This document shows, piece by piece, positions 47,335-57,891 of a stretch of 64,000 nt of DNA (within the stretch, counting starts at the first letter, position 1; every line of letters begins with the position of its first letter). The position numbers and the translations under genes are program-made. The notes beneath the pieces were generated by a model that made no database searches, was not told where the DNA came from, and saw nothing but the letters and a program-made list of their open reading frames with translations. Source of the DNA: Burkholderiales bacterium (GTDB taxonomy: Bacteria > Pseudomonadota > Gammaproteobacteria > Burkholderiales > Burkholderiaceae_C); NCBI GenBank assembly GCA_947446855.1, contig CANFIH010000002.1:1-64000 (forward strand), given 5' to 3'.

Positions 47335-48120
47335 TCAGGGCTGCAGGGTATGCGCCTGGTGCTGGTCTCCATAGGCGCCATGCCCCGTAGCCGGCAGGGC
47401 CGCCAGTGACGCGAGAAAGGCGTGCGACGAGGCAGTCCATCCGAGCAGCGTCCGGATTGTCAGCAGACTGGCTTCGTGGTTGCTGCGCTCAAAAGATGAG
47501 CCCATGGGCTCCGCACAGCAGTCCTCCAGCAGGACGCACGAATAGTCCCGGTACATGGCGTCCCGGATGGTCGCTTCAACGCATATGCTGGTGGTGCAGC
47601 CAGTCACTATCAAATGCTTGATATGCCCGTGCCGGAGCACGGAGTCCAGCTCGGTCTCGAAAAAGCCACTGAAGCGGTGTTTGTACAGGACTATGTCCTG
47701 CGGCTCGGGCGCCAGTGCCGCAAGAATGTCGGTATTCCAGGTGTCACGAATCAGCACCCGGCTGATGCGGCCATCGGGCGCCACGACGTCCGAGCCAACC
47801 CCCATGATCCAATGCCGGGCGTAGTTGGGGCTGTCGGTGGGGCCCGCGTCAAACAGGTCCGGCTTGAAACCCATCTTCAGATACACCACAGGAATTCCAT
47901 GGCGACGGGCTGCCGCCAGCACTGCGGCCGTTGGTGGCACCACATTCTGGATGATTCGGATGTCGATCCCGGCGCAATGAAACATGCCGCCTTCGGCGCC
48001 GAAATCGTTTTGCATGTCGATCACGAGAAGCGCGCTGCTGGCCAGATCAAAGCGCACGGTCTGGGGCCTGGCCTCCATGCTTGCGACATGGCTTGGCCTA
48101 TTGCTGCGGGGTACGAACAT
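47335..48120 (-). CDS. Isochorismatase-family cysteine hydrolase
   Basis: LLVIDMQNDF and TGCTTSICVEATIRDAMYRDY. Confidence 0.85.
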   Translation of the reverse strand: MFVPRSNRPSHVASMEARPQTVRFDLASSALLVIDMQNDFGAEGGMFHCAGIDIRIIQNVVPPTAAVLAAARRHGIPVVYLKMGFKPDLFDAGPTDSPNYARHWIMGVGSDVVAPDGRISRVLIRDTWNTDILAALAPEPQDIVLYKHRFSGFFETELDSVLRHGHIKHLIVTGCTTSICVEATIRDAMYRDYSCVLLEDCCAEPMGSSFERSNHEASLLTIRTLLGWTASSHAFLASLAALPATGHGAYGDQHQAHTLQP

Positions 48121-48163
48121 GGTCTGGTGGCTCCTAAAAGGGGGTGGCAAGGTCGCTTAGCAC

Positions 48164-48487
48164 CTAGGCCGCCCAGTCAATGCCAAAACGCCCCAATGCA
48201 GAGCAAATGGCGGCACTCAGCAGCGCGCCCAAAGGGCCGCTGGAATGTATGACAGCAATGCTCAGGCCGCAGACCAGGCCCGCAAAGGTGCGCAGCGCTG
48301 CGGGCTCGCGGGCATCTACAAAGACCAGATACACCACCAGGGCCAGAAAGGCAGCCAGGGTTGCAAGGTCCTGGTGGCGCGGCAGCTCCCACCAGTCGAG
48401 CGGAATCACAAACAATGCCGCCGCGATGGCGCAGACATAAATGCCTGCATAGCTCTTGAAAGGCCGGTGTGCGAGTGCTTGGCTCAT
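48164..48487 (-). CDS. Small integral membrane protein, unknown function
   Basis: Hydrophobic segments YVCAIAAALFVIPL, AAFLALVVYLVFV, AGLVCGLSIAVI. Confidence 0.6.
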   Translation of the reverse strand: MSQALAHRPFKSYAGIYVCAIAAALFVIPLDWWELPRHQDLATLAAFLALVVYLVFVDAREPAALRTFAGLVCGLSIAVIHSSGPLGALLSAAICSALGRFGIDWAA

Positions 48488-48676
48488 GTGAATTTCCTGG
48501 GCTGATGGTAAGGGGCTGCTGCTGTGCGGCTGCAACTGCAACCTGGCCAGGCAAGACTAACCAGCAGCGCAAATGGTTGCGAGGCCCATCCGTGCAACTG
48601 GCGCTTGCAAATTTGCGGCAGGGGCTGGAATTTGGCGTAAATCCCCACTTGCCCTACCATCAAGCCGAATCAAGAA

Positions 48677-49597
48677 ATGGCAGGGACGCGAGTGGCTGAT
48701 CCGGATTGGAATGACTTCAAGATCGTTCTGGCGCTTGGCAGAGGCGGGTCGGTGGCCGCCGCTGCACGGCGTCTGGGTGTGGACAATTCCACCGTCAGCC
48801 GCCGGCTTGCGGCGGTGGAGGATGCGCTGGCGGTGCGGCTCATCGTGCGGGGCGGGCGCGAGTTCAGCTTCACCGCCGAAGGCAAGGCGGTGCTGGACGC
48901 GGCGCAGGCGGTGGAGGCCTCGATTGCCGGGGCAGTGGGCGCTATTCGTTCCACCCGAACGGAGCTCGATGGCGTGGTTCGCATCTCCTGCATCCCGACC
49001 ATGCTGCGGCTATTGATTCCCTTCCAGGCCTCCGTGGCGGACAAGTACCCCAAACTTTCGGTGGAGCTGGACTCCACCGTGCGGCTGGTCAACCTCGGCA
49101 CGGCGGAGGCAGACATCGCCATTCGCATGGTCAAGCCGTCCGAGCCCGATGTCATTGCATCGCACCCCTTTGCCTGGGGGGCCGCCGTTTTTGCCTCCAA
49201 GGCTTATCTGCAAAAGCACGGGCACCCCCAAACCCATGACGAACTGCGGGCGCACAAGCTGGTCCAGTACAACGAAGTGATGCTGCACTTGCCGCTCTAC
49301 AACTGGATCGAGAAATATGCCAAGCCCAACGCACCTTCCATGCGGGTTGAGAACGCGGAGGTGGCTTTTGGCGTGATCGTCCAAGGCGGCGGCATTGGCG
49401 TCATTTCGTGCTTTTATGGCGACTTCTCATCCGAACTGGTTCGTGTCTTCCCCGAGGCGGTTGTGTCCACCACGGCCTGGCTGGTCTACCACGAAACCTT
49501 GCGGCATTCGGCGCGATGCCGGGCGGTGATTGAGATGCTGGCCGCCTACCTGGAACAGCGCAAGCAATACTTCAGCGATTGCCCCAGGCCGACTTGA
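48677..49597 (+). CDS. LysR-family transcriptional regulator
   Basis: N-terminal wHTH VLALGRGGSVAAAARRLGVDNSTVSRRLAAVEDAL. Confidence 0.88.
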   Translation: MAGTRVADPDWNDFKIVLALGRGGSVAAAARRLGVDNSTVSRRLAAVEDALAVRLIVRGGREFSFTAEGKAVLDAAQAVEASIAGAVGAIRSTRTELDGVVRISCIPTMLRLLIPFQASVADKYPKLSVELDSTVRLVNLGTAEADIAIRMVKPSEPDVIASHPFAWGAAVFASKAYLQKHGHPQTHDELRAHKLVQYNEVMLHLPLYNWIEKYAKPNAPSMRVENAEVAFGVIVQGGGIGVISCFYGDFSSELVRVFPEAVVSTTAWLVYHETLRHSARCRAVIEMLAAYLEQRKQYFSDCPRPT

Positions 49598-49720
49598 CCG
49601 GGCACGTAAGACACGCAACCACCACATCAGACGGCGGCGTGGTGACCCTGTTCACCAGAGCGTAAGTCCTGCGGATGCATATCAGGATTCACGGAAAAAG
49701 TGACGCACAGGTAGCGCACG

Positions 49721-49852
49721 GTGCTGTTTCTGACGCCAGACGGCAAGCGTTTGCGCTGGGTGAACGACGACGGCAGTCTGGGTGAGGCGGTGGGCTTGAA
49801 TGACATGGGGTTGGTGCTGCGGCGATTTGCGCAGGCGCGGCCGAGCTTATAG
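49721..49852 (+). pseudogene. Possible C-terminal remnant of an unidentified gene
   Basis: In-frame stretch VLFLTPDGKRLRWVNDDGSLGEAVGLNDMGLVLRRFAQARPSL* directly after an in-frame stop, no start/RBS. Confidence 0.25.
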
Positions 49853-49892
49853 GGCGTAGTCAAAGGTCTTTGGTGAACGCTCAAACCTCACC

Positions 49893-49920
49893 AAGCGGGG
49901 CTCTCTTTAGAGCCCCGCTT
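49893..49920. terminator. Hairpin between converging genes (probable terminator)
   Basis: Perfect 12-bp stem AAGCGGGGCTCT-CTTT-AGAGCCCCGCTT; no strong U tract. Confidence 0.6.
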
Positions 49921-49943
49921 GCTTGCTGCGAGATCGTAGCGAA

Positions 49944-51752
49944 TCAACGCAGGTGGTGCACCCCCGCCTGGGCATACACCGGCGTGTCCAGCCCCTCAAA
50001 ACGCGCCTTCAGCTGCAGCGACAAAAACTGCGAGTAGTGGCGGCTCTGGTGCAGGTTGCCGCCGTGTATCCACAGCTGCGGCTGCTGCGTGGGTTTCCAC
50101 ATATTGCGCAGCTCGCCCTCCCAGGGGCCGGGGTCCTTGGTGGTGCTGGAGCCCAGGCCCCAGACCTTGCCGACGCGGTTGGCCACCTCGGGCGAGACGA
50201 TGTCCGACAGGAACTGGTTCATGCTGCCATAGCCCGTGGCGTAGACGATCACATCGGCCGGCAACTCGCTGCCGTCGGTCAGCGTCACCGACTTGGGGTT
50301 GACCTTTTTGATGTCCACATGGCTGCGCAACTTGATGCTGCCATTGGCCACCAACTCGGATGCGCCGACGTCGATGTAATAGCCGGAGCCGCGGCGCAAA
50401 TACTTCATGAACAGGCCCGAGCCATCGTCGCCAAAGTCCAGCATGAAGCCGGCTTTTTCCAGCCGGCCATAGAGGTCGGCATCGCGCTTCTTCATCTCGT
50501 CGTACACCGGGATGTGGAAGGTGTGCATGATCTTGTAGGGCACGCTGGCAAAGATCAGGTCGGCCTTGTGGTGGTCAATGCCGTTCTTCACCGCCTGCTC
50601 GCTGTACAGGCCACCCAGGGCCAGCTCCATCAGCGATTTGCTGGGCGCAATGTGTGTGCTGCTGCGCTGGACCATGGTCACGTCCACGCCGTGCTCCCAC
50701 AGGGCGGCGCAGATGTCGTGCGAGGAGTTGTTGGAGCCCAGCACCACCACCTTCTTGCCCTTGTACTGTTCCGGTCCGGGGTGCTTGCTGCTGTGGTGCT
50801 GCTCGCCTTCAAACGACTCAGCGCCCTCGATTTTGGGCACATTGGCATAGCCCGACACGCCCAGCGCAAACACCAGCTGTTTGGGCCGCAGCGTGACCTT
50901 TTCACCGGCGCGCTCCACCTCCACCACCCATTCGCCCTTGGCCTCGTCAAACTGCGCCTTGGTGGCTGTGGTCGAGCCCCAGTAGTTCAGCTCCATCACC
51001 TTGGCATACATCTCCAGCCAGTCGCCTACCTTGTCCTTGGGTGCGAACACCGGCCAGTCGTCGGGGAAGGGAATGTAGGGCAGGTGGTCGTACCACACCG
51101 GGTCGTGCAGGCACAGGCTTTTGTAGCGCTTGCGCCAGCTGTCGCCGGGCTTCTCGTTGCGCTCGATGATCAACGTGGGCACACCCAGGCGGCGCAGGCG
51201 CGCGGCCAGAATGATGCCGCCCTGGCCACCGCCCACAATCACCACATAGGGCTGCTCGCTGTAGCCCAGGTTGGCCAGTTCGTCCTGCCTGCGCTCCTGC
51301 CAGGTCTTGCGTCCCGGGTGCACGCCATGTTCGGCGCCCATGGCGCGCTGGGTGCCCGTTTTTTCCTCAAAGCCCTTGAGTTCGACCATGCTGGTCAGCA
51401 GGGTCCAGCCCTTGTCGCCGGCGTCCGTGGCCTTGAGCCGCAGGTGACCGCGCCCGCGCGACAGGCGCGTGGCAAAGGTGAACCAGGCGTCGATCACGCC
51501 GCCGGCCTCGGTCGCTTCTCCTTCGAGTGCAAAGTCGCTGGGCGCCACATCGGCCAGGCGGCTCTCCAGCATGGCGCGCATGGCGCCCTTGCCCTCCTGC
51601 GTGCAGATGTTCCAGGTAAAGCTGACCAGGTCGCGCCAGTAGCTGTCGTCGTCAAACAGGGCGGTCGTGGCGTCGAGATCGCGGCTGGCCAGGGCTGCGC
51701 CAAAGGCGTCCAGCCAGTGGCTGGCGCGCTGTGACGGGGTGGGGATTGTCAT
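49944..51752 (-). CDS. Flavin-containing monooxygenase with N-terminal NTF2/SnoaL-like domain
   Basis: N-terminal ~150 aa NTF2-like region; FAD motif YVVIVGGGQGGIILAARLRRLG; second Rossmann VVVLGSNNSSHDICAALWEHG; VIVYATGYG. Confidence 0.85.
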   Translation of the reverse strand: MTIPTPSQRASHWLDAFGAALASRDLDATTALFDDDSYWRDLVSFTWNICTQEGKGAMRAMLESRLADVAPSDFALEGEATEAGGVIDAWFTFATRLSRGRGHLRLKATDAGDKGWTLLTSMVELKGFEEKTGTQRAMGAEHGVHPGRKTWQERRQDELANLGYSEQPYVVIVGGGQGGIILAARLRRLGVPTLIIERNEKPGDSWRKRYKSLCLHDPVWYDHLPYIPFPDDWPVFAPKDKVGDWLEMYAKVMELNYWGSTTATKAQFDEAKGEWVVEVERAGEKVTLRPKQLVFALGVSGYANVPKIEGAESFEGEQHHSSKHPGPEQYKGKKVVVLGSNNSSHDICAALWEHGVDVTMVQRSSTHIAPSKSLMELALGGLYSEQAVKNGIDHHKADLIFASVPYKIMHTFHIPVYDEMKKRDADLYGRLEKAGFMLDFGDDGSGLFMKYLRRGSGYYIDVGASELVANGSIKLRSHVDIKKVNPKSVTLTDGSELPADVIVYATGYGSMNQFLSDIVSPEVANRVGKVWGLGSSTTKDPGPWEGELRNMWKPTQQPQLWIHGGNLHQSRHYSQFLSLQLKARFEGLDTPVYAQAGVHHLR

Positions 51753-51805
51753 GTCGTATGTCTCCTGTGCTGCGGGCCTCAATGCGGGCCTGCTGCCATA
51801 GAAGA

Positions 51806-51821
51806 GTCAATATCCGTGCCA
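51806..51821 (-). promoter_or_regulatory. Sigma-54 -24/-12-like promoter
   Basis: Minus strand TGGCACGGATATTGAC (consensus TGGCAC-N5-TTGC). Confidence 0.6.
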
Positions 51822-51836
51822 GGGTCTGCGCGCACG

Positions 51837-51849
51837 TAAGTGCTTGATT
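51837..51849 (-). promoter_or_regulatory. IHF consensus site
   Basis: Minus strand AATCAAGCACTTA matches WATCAANNNNTTR exactly. Confidence 0.55.
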
Positions 51850-51872
51850 CATATCAACCGGGAACCCTGCCG

Positions 51873-51895
51873 CAGCTGTCACAGGGTGACAGCTG
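51873..51895. promoter_or_regulatory. 23-bp inverted repeat, putative upstream activator site
   Basis: CAGCTGTCAC-AGG-GTGACAGCTG, perfect 10-bp arms. Confidence 0.6.
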
Positions 51896-51919
51896 TAACA
51901 CCCGTCAGTGCGACACCTG

Positions 51920-53125
51920 TCACGCCGGGTTGAGCGCCTGGTAGACATCAAAACAGGCGCCGATGTTGTGGTAATCCACCTTGCCGGCCGGGCTCTTTTC
52001 CCGCGTCAGGTTGAAGTTGTCGGCCGTGAGGATGCGGAACCACGCGCCCTGCGCATGGTCCACAAAATGCTGCCAGCAGTAGTGCCACAGGCGGTCGTAC
52101 CAATCCCAGTACTGCGCCTCGCCCGTGCGCAGCGCGAGATAGGCCGCCGCCGCCATGGACTCGGCCTGCACCCAGTGGTATTTGGCCGCATCGCAAATGC
52201 TGTCGTCCAGGCCAAAGCCGTAGTGGATGCCACCGTTCTTCTCATCCCAGGCCACCGCCAGCGCGCGGTCGAACAGCTCCTTGGCGCGCGGCAGGTGCCA
52301 GTCTGCCGGGCTGTGCTGGTCCAGCAGGCACAGCAGCTTGGCCCATTCGGTGAAGTGGCCGGGCTGAAAGCCCCAGGGCCTGAAGATGTTGGAGCTGTCA
52401 TGCCGGTTGTATTCCAGGTCCGGCGTCCAGTCGGCGTTGTAATGCTCCCAGATGCCGCCGCCGCAGAGTGCGGCCTGGCGCACGGTGATGTTGCGGGCCA
52501 GTTGTTCCGCGCGCTCGATGTAGCGCGCATCCCGGGTCGCGGCAAAGGCGGTGATCAGCGCCTCGCAGGTATGCATATTGGCGTTCTGGCCACGGTAGCC
52601 CGACAGCACCCAGTCGGCGCTGGCATCGTCCGCATACAGGCCGGCGGCGGAGTCATAGAAGTGGCGCTCGGCCAGATCAAAGGTGCGCTCCAGCAAGCCC
52701 TGCGCACCGGCAATGCCGATCTGCACTGCCTTGGCTGCGGCCAGCATGACGAAGGCCAGGCCATACATGTGGCGCGTCTGGTCCAGCGGAGTGGCCTGGC
52801 CGTCCTGCCAATCAATGGTCCAGTGGTAGCCATCGTGCTCTGCGTCGTAGAACGCGGTCTCCACAAAGCGCAGGGCGTGCACGGCGCGCTGTTTGAATTG
52901 CGCCTCGCCGCTCAATTCATGGGCAATGGCGTTGGTGATGACAAAACGCGTGGCACTGACCAGATGGCGCGTGCTGGCGTTGTAGACGCGCCCGTCATCC
53001 AGGTAGAAGTGGTACATGCCGCCGCTGGGGTCTATGGACTGCGCCTCGTAAAAGGACAGGGCCCACAGCGCGTGCTGTTTCAGGAAAGGGGCGGAGCGGA
53101 AGTCGGGGGTGGGGGGTGTCAACAT
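51920..53125 (-). CDS. AGE family epimerase/isomerase
   Basis: GGMYHFYLDDGRVYNASTRHLVSATRFVI, RHMYGLAFVMLAAAKA, FQPGHFTEWAKLL. Confidence 0.85.
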   Translation of the reverse strand: MLTPPTPDFRSAPFLKQHALWALSFYEAQSIDPSGGMYHFYLDDGRVYNASTRHLVSATRFVITNAIAHELSGEAQFKQRAVHALRFVETAFYDAEHDGYHWTIDWQDGQATPLDQTRHMYGLAFVMLAAAKAVQIGIAGAQGLLERTFDLAERHFYDSAAGLYADDASADWVLSGYRGQNANMHTCEALITAFAATRDARYIERAEQLARNITVRQAALCGGGIWEHYNADWTPDLEYNRHDSSNIFRPWGFQPGHFTEWAKLLCLLDQHSPADWHLPRAKELFDRALAVAWDEKNGGIHYGFGLDDSICDAAKYHWVQAESMAAAAYLALRTGEAQYWDWYDRLWHYCWQHFVDHAQGAWFRILTADNFNLTREKSPAGKVDYHNIGACFDVYQALNPA

Positions 53126-53159
53126 GCGGGGGAGCTTAGCGCATGCGGTGCGCCACGGT

Positions 53160-53400
53160 TCAATCACCGAGGTGCCGGTCCACTTTGCCCAGGATTGGTT
53201 GTGTGATGGTGTGGTCCGATGCAAACGAGGCCATGTGCGGTGTGATGAGCAAGCACGGCGCCGCGCAACTGTCCGCTGTCCAGCGCCGGCGGTTTGCCCA
53301 TGCCACCCAGGCCCATGATGCCGATGGGAAAGTCGCAGGCCGCCGCCCACGGCAGCCTGGTGATGCGCTTGGCGCTGTGTGCGCGCGGGCGTCGCAGATT
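53160..53400 (-). pseudogene. Degraded D-2-hydroxyacid dehydrogenase remnant
   Basis: Minus-strand fragments in different frames: FPIGIMGLGGMGKP and LLITPHMASFASDHTITQPILGKVDRHL*. Confidence 0.45.
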
Positions 53401-53401
53401 T

Positions 53402-54322
53402 TTACCGGGCTGGTTTCCTGATCGCCCATACGGAGAGGCCCATCAGGAGCACACCTGTCCACTGAACCACGCTGAGGGTCGTGCCGTAAACGCCCCAATC
53501 GAACAGCACCGCTGCCAACGGGTAGACAAATTGCAGCACAGCGATCTTGCCGAGGGAAAGCCGCGCCATGCCCGCGAACAGTACCACGTAGGCAAAGCCG
53601 GTATGGATGACGCCCAGACCCGCAAGCCACGCCCAGGCGCTCAGCTGTGGGGGCAAGCCAAACTCAAACGGTACCCATGCCAGAACCACCGTACCCACTG
53701 CGCACTGCCAGAACGACAGTGTGAAAGCTGGGATGACTTGTTTGGACTTGGCCAGCAGGGTAACGGCGGCGTAACTCAAGGAGCCACCCATGCACAGTAG
53801 CAGTCCGGTGATGTAATCGCCGCTAACGATACGGACCGACTGCAGATCGTCCAACAAGCCCGTGGTCAGCGCCAGCCCAAGCAGGGCGACAGGCGTCGCA
53901 ATCCACTGGCCCTTGGAGACGGGCTCACGCAAAAAGACCGCACTAAACACAATGACCCAGATGGGTTGGATGTGAAACACCACCGTGGCCACGGCAATGG
54001 ATGTGCGAGGGATGGCCGCAAAGAACATGGCCCAGTTCAGCACCATGAGGCATCCGGTGGCACAGGCGATCAATAGGCTTTTCCCGCGCAGTTGCAGGTC
54101 ATTGAGTTTGCCAGTAGCGGCACTCCACAGGAGCAGCGCCAAAGCGCCAAATCCGCACCGGAACCAAACGGTCACCAGCGGGTGCTGGTTGGCCTCCTGC
54201 ACAAAGATACCGATGGTCCCCAGCAAAGCACCACCAGCCACCATGAGCCACAGCCCATGCCTTTCGCGAATGGTGTCCGGAAAAGTCATGGGGAACGATG
54301 GGGCGATGGTTTTGGTTTGCAT
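53402..54322 (-). CDS. EamA/DMT-family transporter
   Basis: Multi-TM protein with two EamA-type repeats. Confidence 0.8.
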   Translation of the reverse strand: MQTKTIAPSFPMTFPDTIRERHGLWLMVAGGALLGTIGIFVQEANQHPLVTVWFRCGFGALALLLWSAATGKLNDLQLRGKSLLIACATGCLMVLNWAMFFAAIPRTSIAVATVVFHIQPIWVIVFSAVFLREPVSKGQWIATPVALLGLALTTGLLDDLQSVRIVSGDYITGLLLCMGGSLSYAAVTLLAKSKQVIPAFTLSFWQCAVGTVVLAWVPFEFGLPPQLSAWAWLAGLGVIHTGFAYVVLFAGMARLSLGKIAVLQFVYPLAAVLFDWGVYGTTLSVVQWTGVLLMGLSVWAIRKPAR

Positions 54323-54541
54323 GGACGGGATGGTCCATGACGCCCAAGATCTTGTAAAGCGGATAGTTGTGGTGGCTATCATTTGCAAGCCGCGCTGTTG
54401 GGCCCTCAGCTGGAAGGACGTGTTCGCTTGGGTGTGCCGGACGACGTGTTCATGCATGGCATCAACGGCAGTAGATCGGCTTGAGCCGGGTACTGCAGCG
54501 GCGCGTTGTAGAGGGGCAACGCAAGCGGCGCTGGTCGCGCC

Positions 54542-54988
54542 TTATCCCGTGATCTCAGGCTCGACCAGCGTGGCCAGCTGGGCCAGGGACTCCTGCCAAC
54601 CGAGGTAGCACATCTCCACGGGAATGACTTCGGGAATGCCTTCCTGCACGATCTGGATTTCGGTGCCACACAACACCTTGCGCAGCGCCACGGTCACGGT
54701 GATTTCGCCCGGCAGGTTCGGGTCTTCAAACTTGTCGGTATAGCGTATGCGTTCGTTGGGCAGCAGCTCCAGGTATTCGCCCCCAAAGGAGTGGCTGGCG
54801 CCTTGGCCGAAGTTGTTGAAAGACATGCGAAAGCCACCGCCCACTCTGGCATCCAGCTGGTGCACCTTGCAGGTAAAGCCATAGGGCGGCAGCCACTTGG
54901 CCAGGGCATCGGCCTCCAGAAAGGCGCGGTAGATGCGCTCTGCCGGGGCACGCAGGACGCGGTGGATATTTACGGTTCCGGTGGGCAT
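54542..54988 (-). CDS. SRPBCC/AHSA1-family protein
   Basis: VNIHRVLRAPAERIYRAFLEADALAKWLPPYGF. Confidence 0.85.
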   Translation of the reverse strand: MPTGTVNIHRVLRAPAERIYRAFLEADALAKWLPPYGFTCKVHQLDARVGGGFRMSFNNFGQGASHSFGGEYLELLPNERIRYTDKFEDPNLPGEITVTVALRKVLCGTEIQIVQEGIPEVIPVEMCYLGWQESLAQLATLVEPEITG

Positions 54989-55060
54989 GGTCAGTCTCCT
55001 TTTCACGGGGCGTTTGAGAAGGCCAGATGGTACGACCTGTCGATACCCCTTGCGGGCGCA

Positions 55061-56143
55061 TTACCCGATCAACGCTACGGCCTTGATCTGCACCCACACC
55101 TGCTTGCCCGGTTGCAACGCCAGTGCCGCAGCGGAGCGGCGCGTCAGGCGCGCCAGCAGGGGGGAGCCGCCTATGCGCAGGCGCAGCAGTGACAGGGCCG
55201 GATGGTAGTCACCGGCCATCTGCTCCACCGTGGCGCCCAGGCAATTCTGGATGCTCACGCCACTGACGGGCGCCAGCGCGATGCTGATATCGCGCGCCAA
55301 TATACGCACGCGCACCGCGTGCCCTACTGGTTGCCCGCCATCGCGCACCCACAGGCTGCCGCCAGGGAACTCCACGCGCGCCAGGTGCCAGGCCGTGTCA
55401 CGCTCCACCACCACCGCGCGCAGCACCACACCGGCGTCTTCGCCCAGGTGAATGGGCAGGTCCAGGCGGGCCAGGGTTTCGCCGAGCGGTCCAACCGCCA
55501 CGGCGCGGCCTTCCTGCATGACGACGATGTGGTCGGCCAGGCGCGCCACTTCATCCGGCGCGTGGCTGACATAAACCACCGGAATATCCAGCTCGTCGTG
55601 CAGGCGTTCCAGGTAGGGCAGGAATTCGTTTTTGCGCGCGATGTCCAGCGCGGCCAGCGGCTCGTCCATCAGCAACAGGCGGGGGCTGGTCAATAGGGCA
55701 CGGGCAATCGCCACGCGCTGGCGCTCGCCACCCGACAGGCCCTGCGGCATGCGTTCCAGCAGGTGCGCGATGCCCAGCAAATCCACCACGCTGTCCAACC
55801 CAATGCGCCGCGCGCTCGATGGCACACGTGCCTGGCCGTACAGCAGGTTGCGCTGCACGTTCAGGTGCGCAAACAGGTTGGCTTCCTGAAACACATAGCC
55901 CAGCGGACGCTGGTGCGTGGGCAGGAAGTGGCTTTCGCTTTGCCACAGCACGCCATCCACCGTGAGCTGTCCCTGACCGGCGCGCGTCAGCCCGGCCATG
56001 CAGCGCAGCAGCGTGGTCTTGCCGCAGCCCGAGGGGCCGAACAGGGCGGTCACGCCCTTGCCCGGCAGGTCCAGATCCACGTCCAGCGTGAAGCCTTCAT
56101 AGCGGTGCTGAAAGCGCGCCTGGATGCCCGGTGTCGTGCTCAT
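55061..56143 (-). CDS. modC: Molybdate ABC transporter ATP-binding protein
   Basis: [51 protein letters not shown]-terminal mop-like/TOBE region. Confidence 0.88.
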   Translation of the reverse strand: MSTTPGIQARFQHRYEGFTLDVDLDLPGKGVTALFGPSGCGKTTLLRCMAGLTRAGQGQLTVDGVLWQSESHFLPTHQRPLGYVFQEANLFAHLNVQRNLLYGQARVPSSARRIGLDSVVDLLGIAHLLERMPQGLSGGERQRVAIARALLTSPRLLLMDEPLAALDIARKNEFLPYLERLHDELDIPVVYVSHAPDEVARLADHIVVMQEGRAVAVGPLGETLARLDLPIHLGEDAGVVLRAVVVERDTAWHLARVEFPGGSLWVRDGGQPVGHAVRVRILARDISIALAPVSGVSIQNCLGATVEQMAGDYHPALSLLRLRIGGSPLLARLTRRSAAALALQPGKQVWVQIKAVALIG

Positions 56144-56808
56144 GGCTGGCGGTTCCAGCCGCGGCTGTAGAGCAGCAGCAACACGAGGAAAGAAAACACC
56201 AGCATGCCACCGGCCAGCCAATGCGCGTGGGCGTATTCCAGCGCTTCCACATGGTTGTAGATGGCCATGGACAGCAGCTGCGTTTTGCCCGGGATGTTGC
56301 CGCCAATCATCAGCACCACGCCAAACTCGCCCACGGTGTGGGCAAAGCCCAGCACGGCGGCGGTGATAAAGCCGGGTTTGGCCAGCGGCAGCGCGACGCT
56401 GACAAAGGCATCCCAGGGCGAGGCGCGCAGGGTGGCGGCGGCTTCCATGGGCCGCTCGCCCATCGCGCTAAAGGCTTGCTGCAGCGGCTGCACCACAAAG
56501 GGCATGGAGTAGATGACCGAGCCCACCACCAGCCCGGCAAAGGTAAACGGCAGCAGGCCCAGGCCCAACGCTTGCGTGAGCTGGCCCACCGGGCCCTGTG
56601 GCCCCATCAGCACCAGCAGGTAAAAGCCCAGCACGGCCGGTGGCAGCACCAGCGGCAAGGTGACGATGGCGCCCACCACGCTGCGCAGGCGCGAGCGGCT
56701 GCTGGCCAGCCACCAGGCGATGGGCGTGCCCAGCAGCAGCAGCAACACGGTGCTCAAGGCCGCCAGCTTGGCGGTCAGTGCAATGGCGGTGAAATCTTCA
56801 GGGGACAT
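56140..56808 (-). CDS. modB: Molybdate ABC transporter permease
   Basis: [34 protein letters not shown]. Confidence 0.9.
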   Translation of the reverse strand: MSPEDFTAIALTAKLAALSTVLLLLLGTPIAWWLASSRSRLRSVVGAIVTLPLVLPPAVLGFYLLVLMGPQGPVGQLTQALGLGLLPFTFAGLVVGSVIYSMPFVVQPLQQAFSAMGERPMEAAATLRASPWDAFVSVALPLAKPGFITAAVLGFAHTVGEFGVVLMIGGNIPGKTQLLSMAIYNHVEALEYAHAHWLAGGMLVFSFLVLLLLYSRGWNRQP

Positions 56809-56828
56809 GCAGACAGCTTAAGGCTTGT

Positions 56829-56924
56829 TCACGGCGAACCGCCCTCCTCTTTGGCAAAGCACTGACTGTAGTCGCTGCACTCGCCGCAAGACGGTGCCGG
56901 CCAGACATAAATGCCTTTGCGCAA
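56829..56924 (-). CDS. Possible Cys-containing microprotein between modA and modB (TTG start assumed)
   Basis: (M)RKGIYVWPAPSCGECSDYSQCFAKEEGGSP*; no clear RBS. Confidence 0.25.
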   Translation of the reverse strand: MRKGIYVWPAPSCGECSDYSQCFAKEEGGSP

Positions 56925-56946
56925 CGGCCGTGCGGCCGCTTAGGCG

Positions 56947-57726
<780 letters not shown>

Positions 57727-57891
57727 TCAATCCCAAAGACATAACCCAATCCACAGCGACCAGTACATCACGGCCGGTTTCACGACCGATTGTCAGGCCC
57801 ATGGGCCGGCCGATTGGCGCGTGCCGGTGGCGGCGAGTGCCAGCCCGGGTGCGGGCGGTGCATGCCGTCCACGGCAGCCTGGACGGTGGCG

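Noticed and set aside
49721-49852. Possible C-terminal gene fragment VLFLTPDGKRLRW...
   Set aside because: Not reported as a finding: family not identified and too short to judge without a search.
49923-51734. 603-aa plus-strand ORF
   Set aside because: Mirror of the FMO gene, which carries intact FAD/NADPH motifs on the minus strand.
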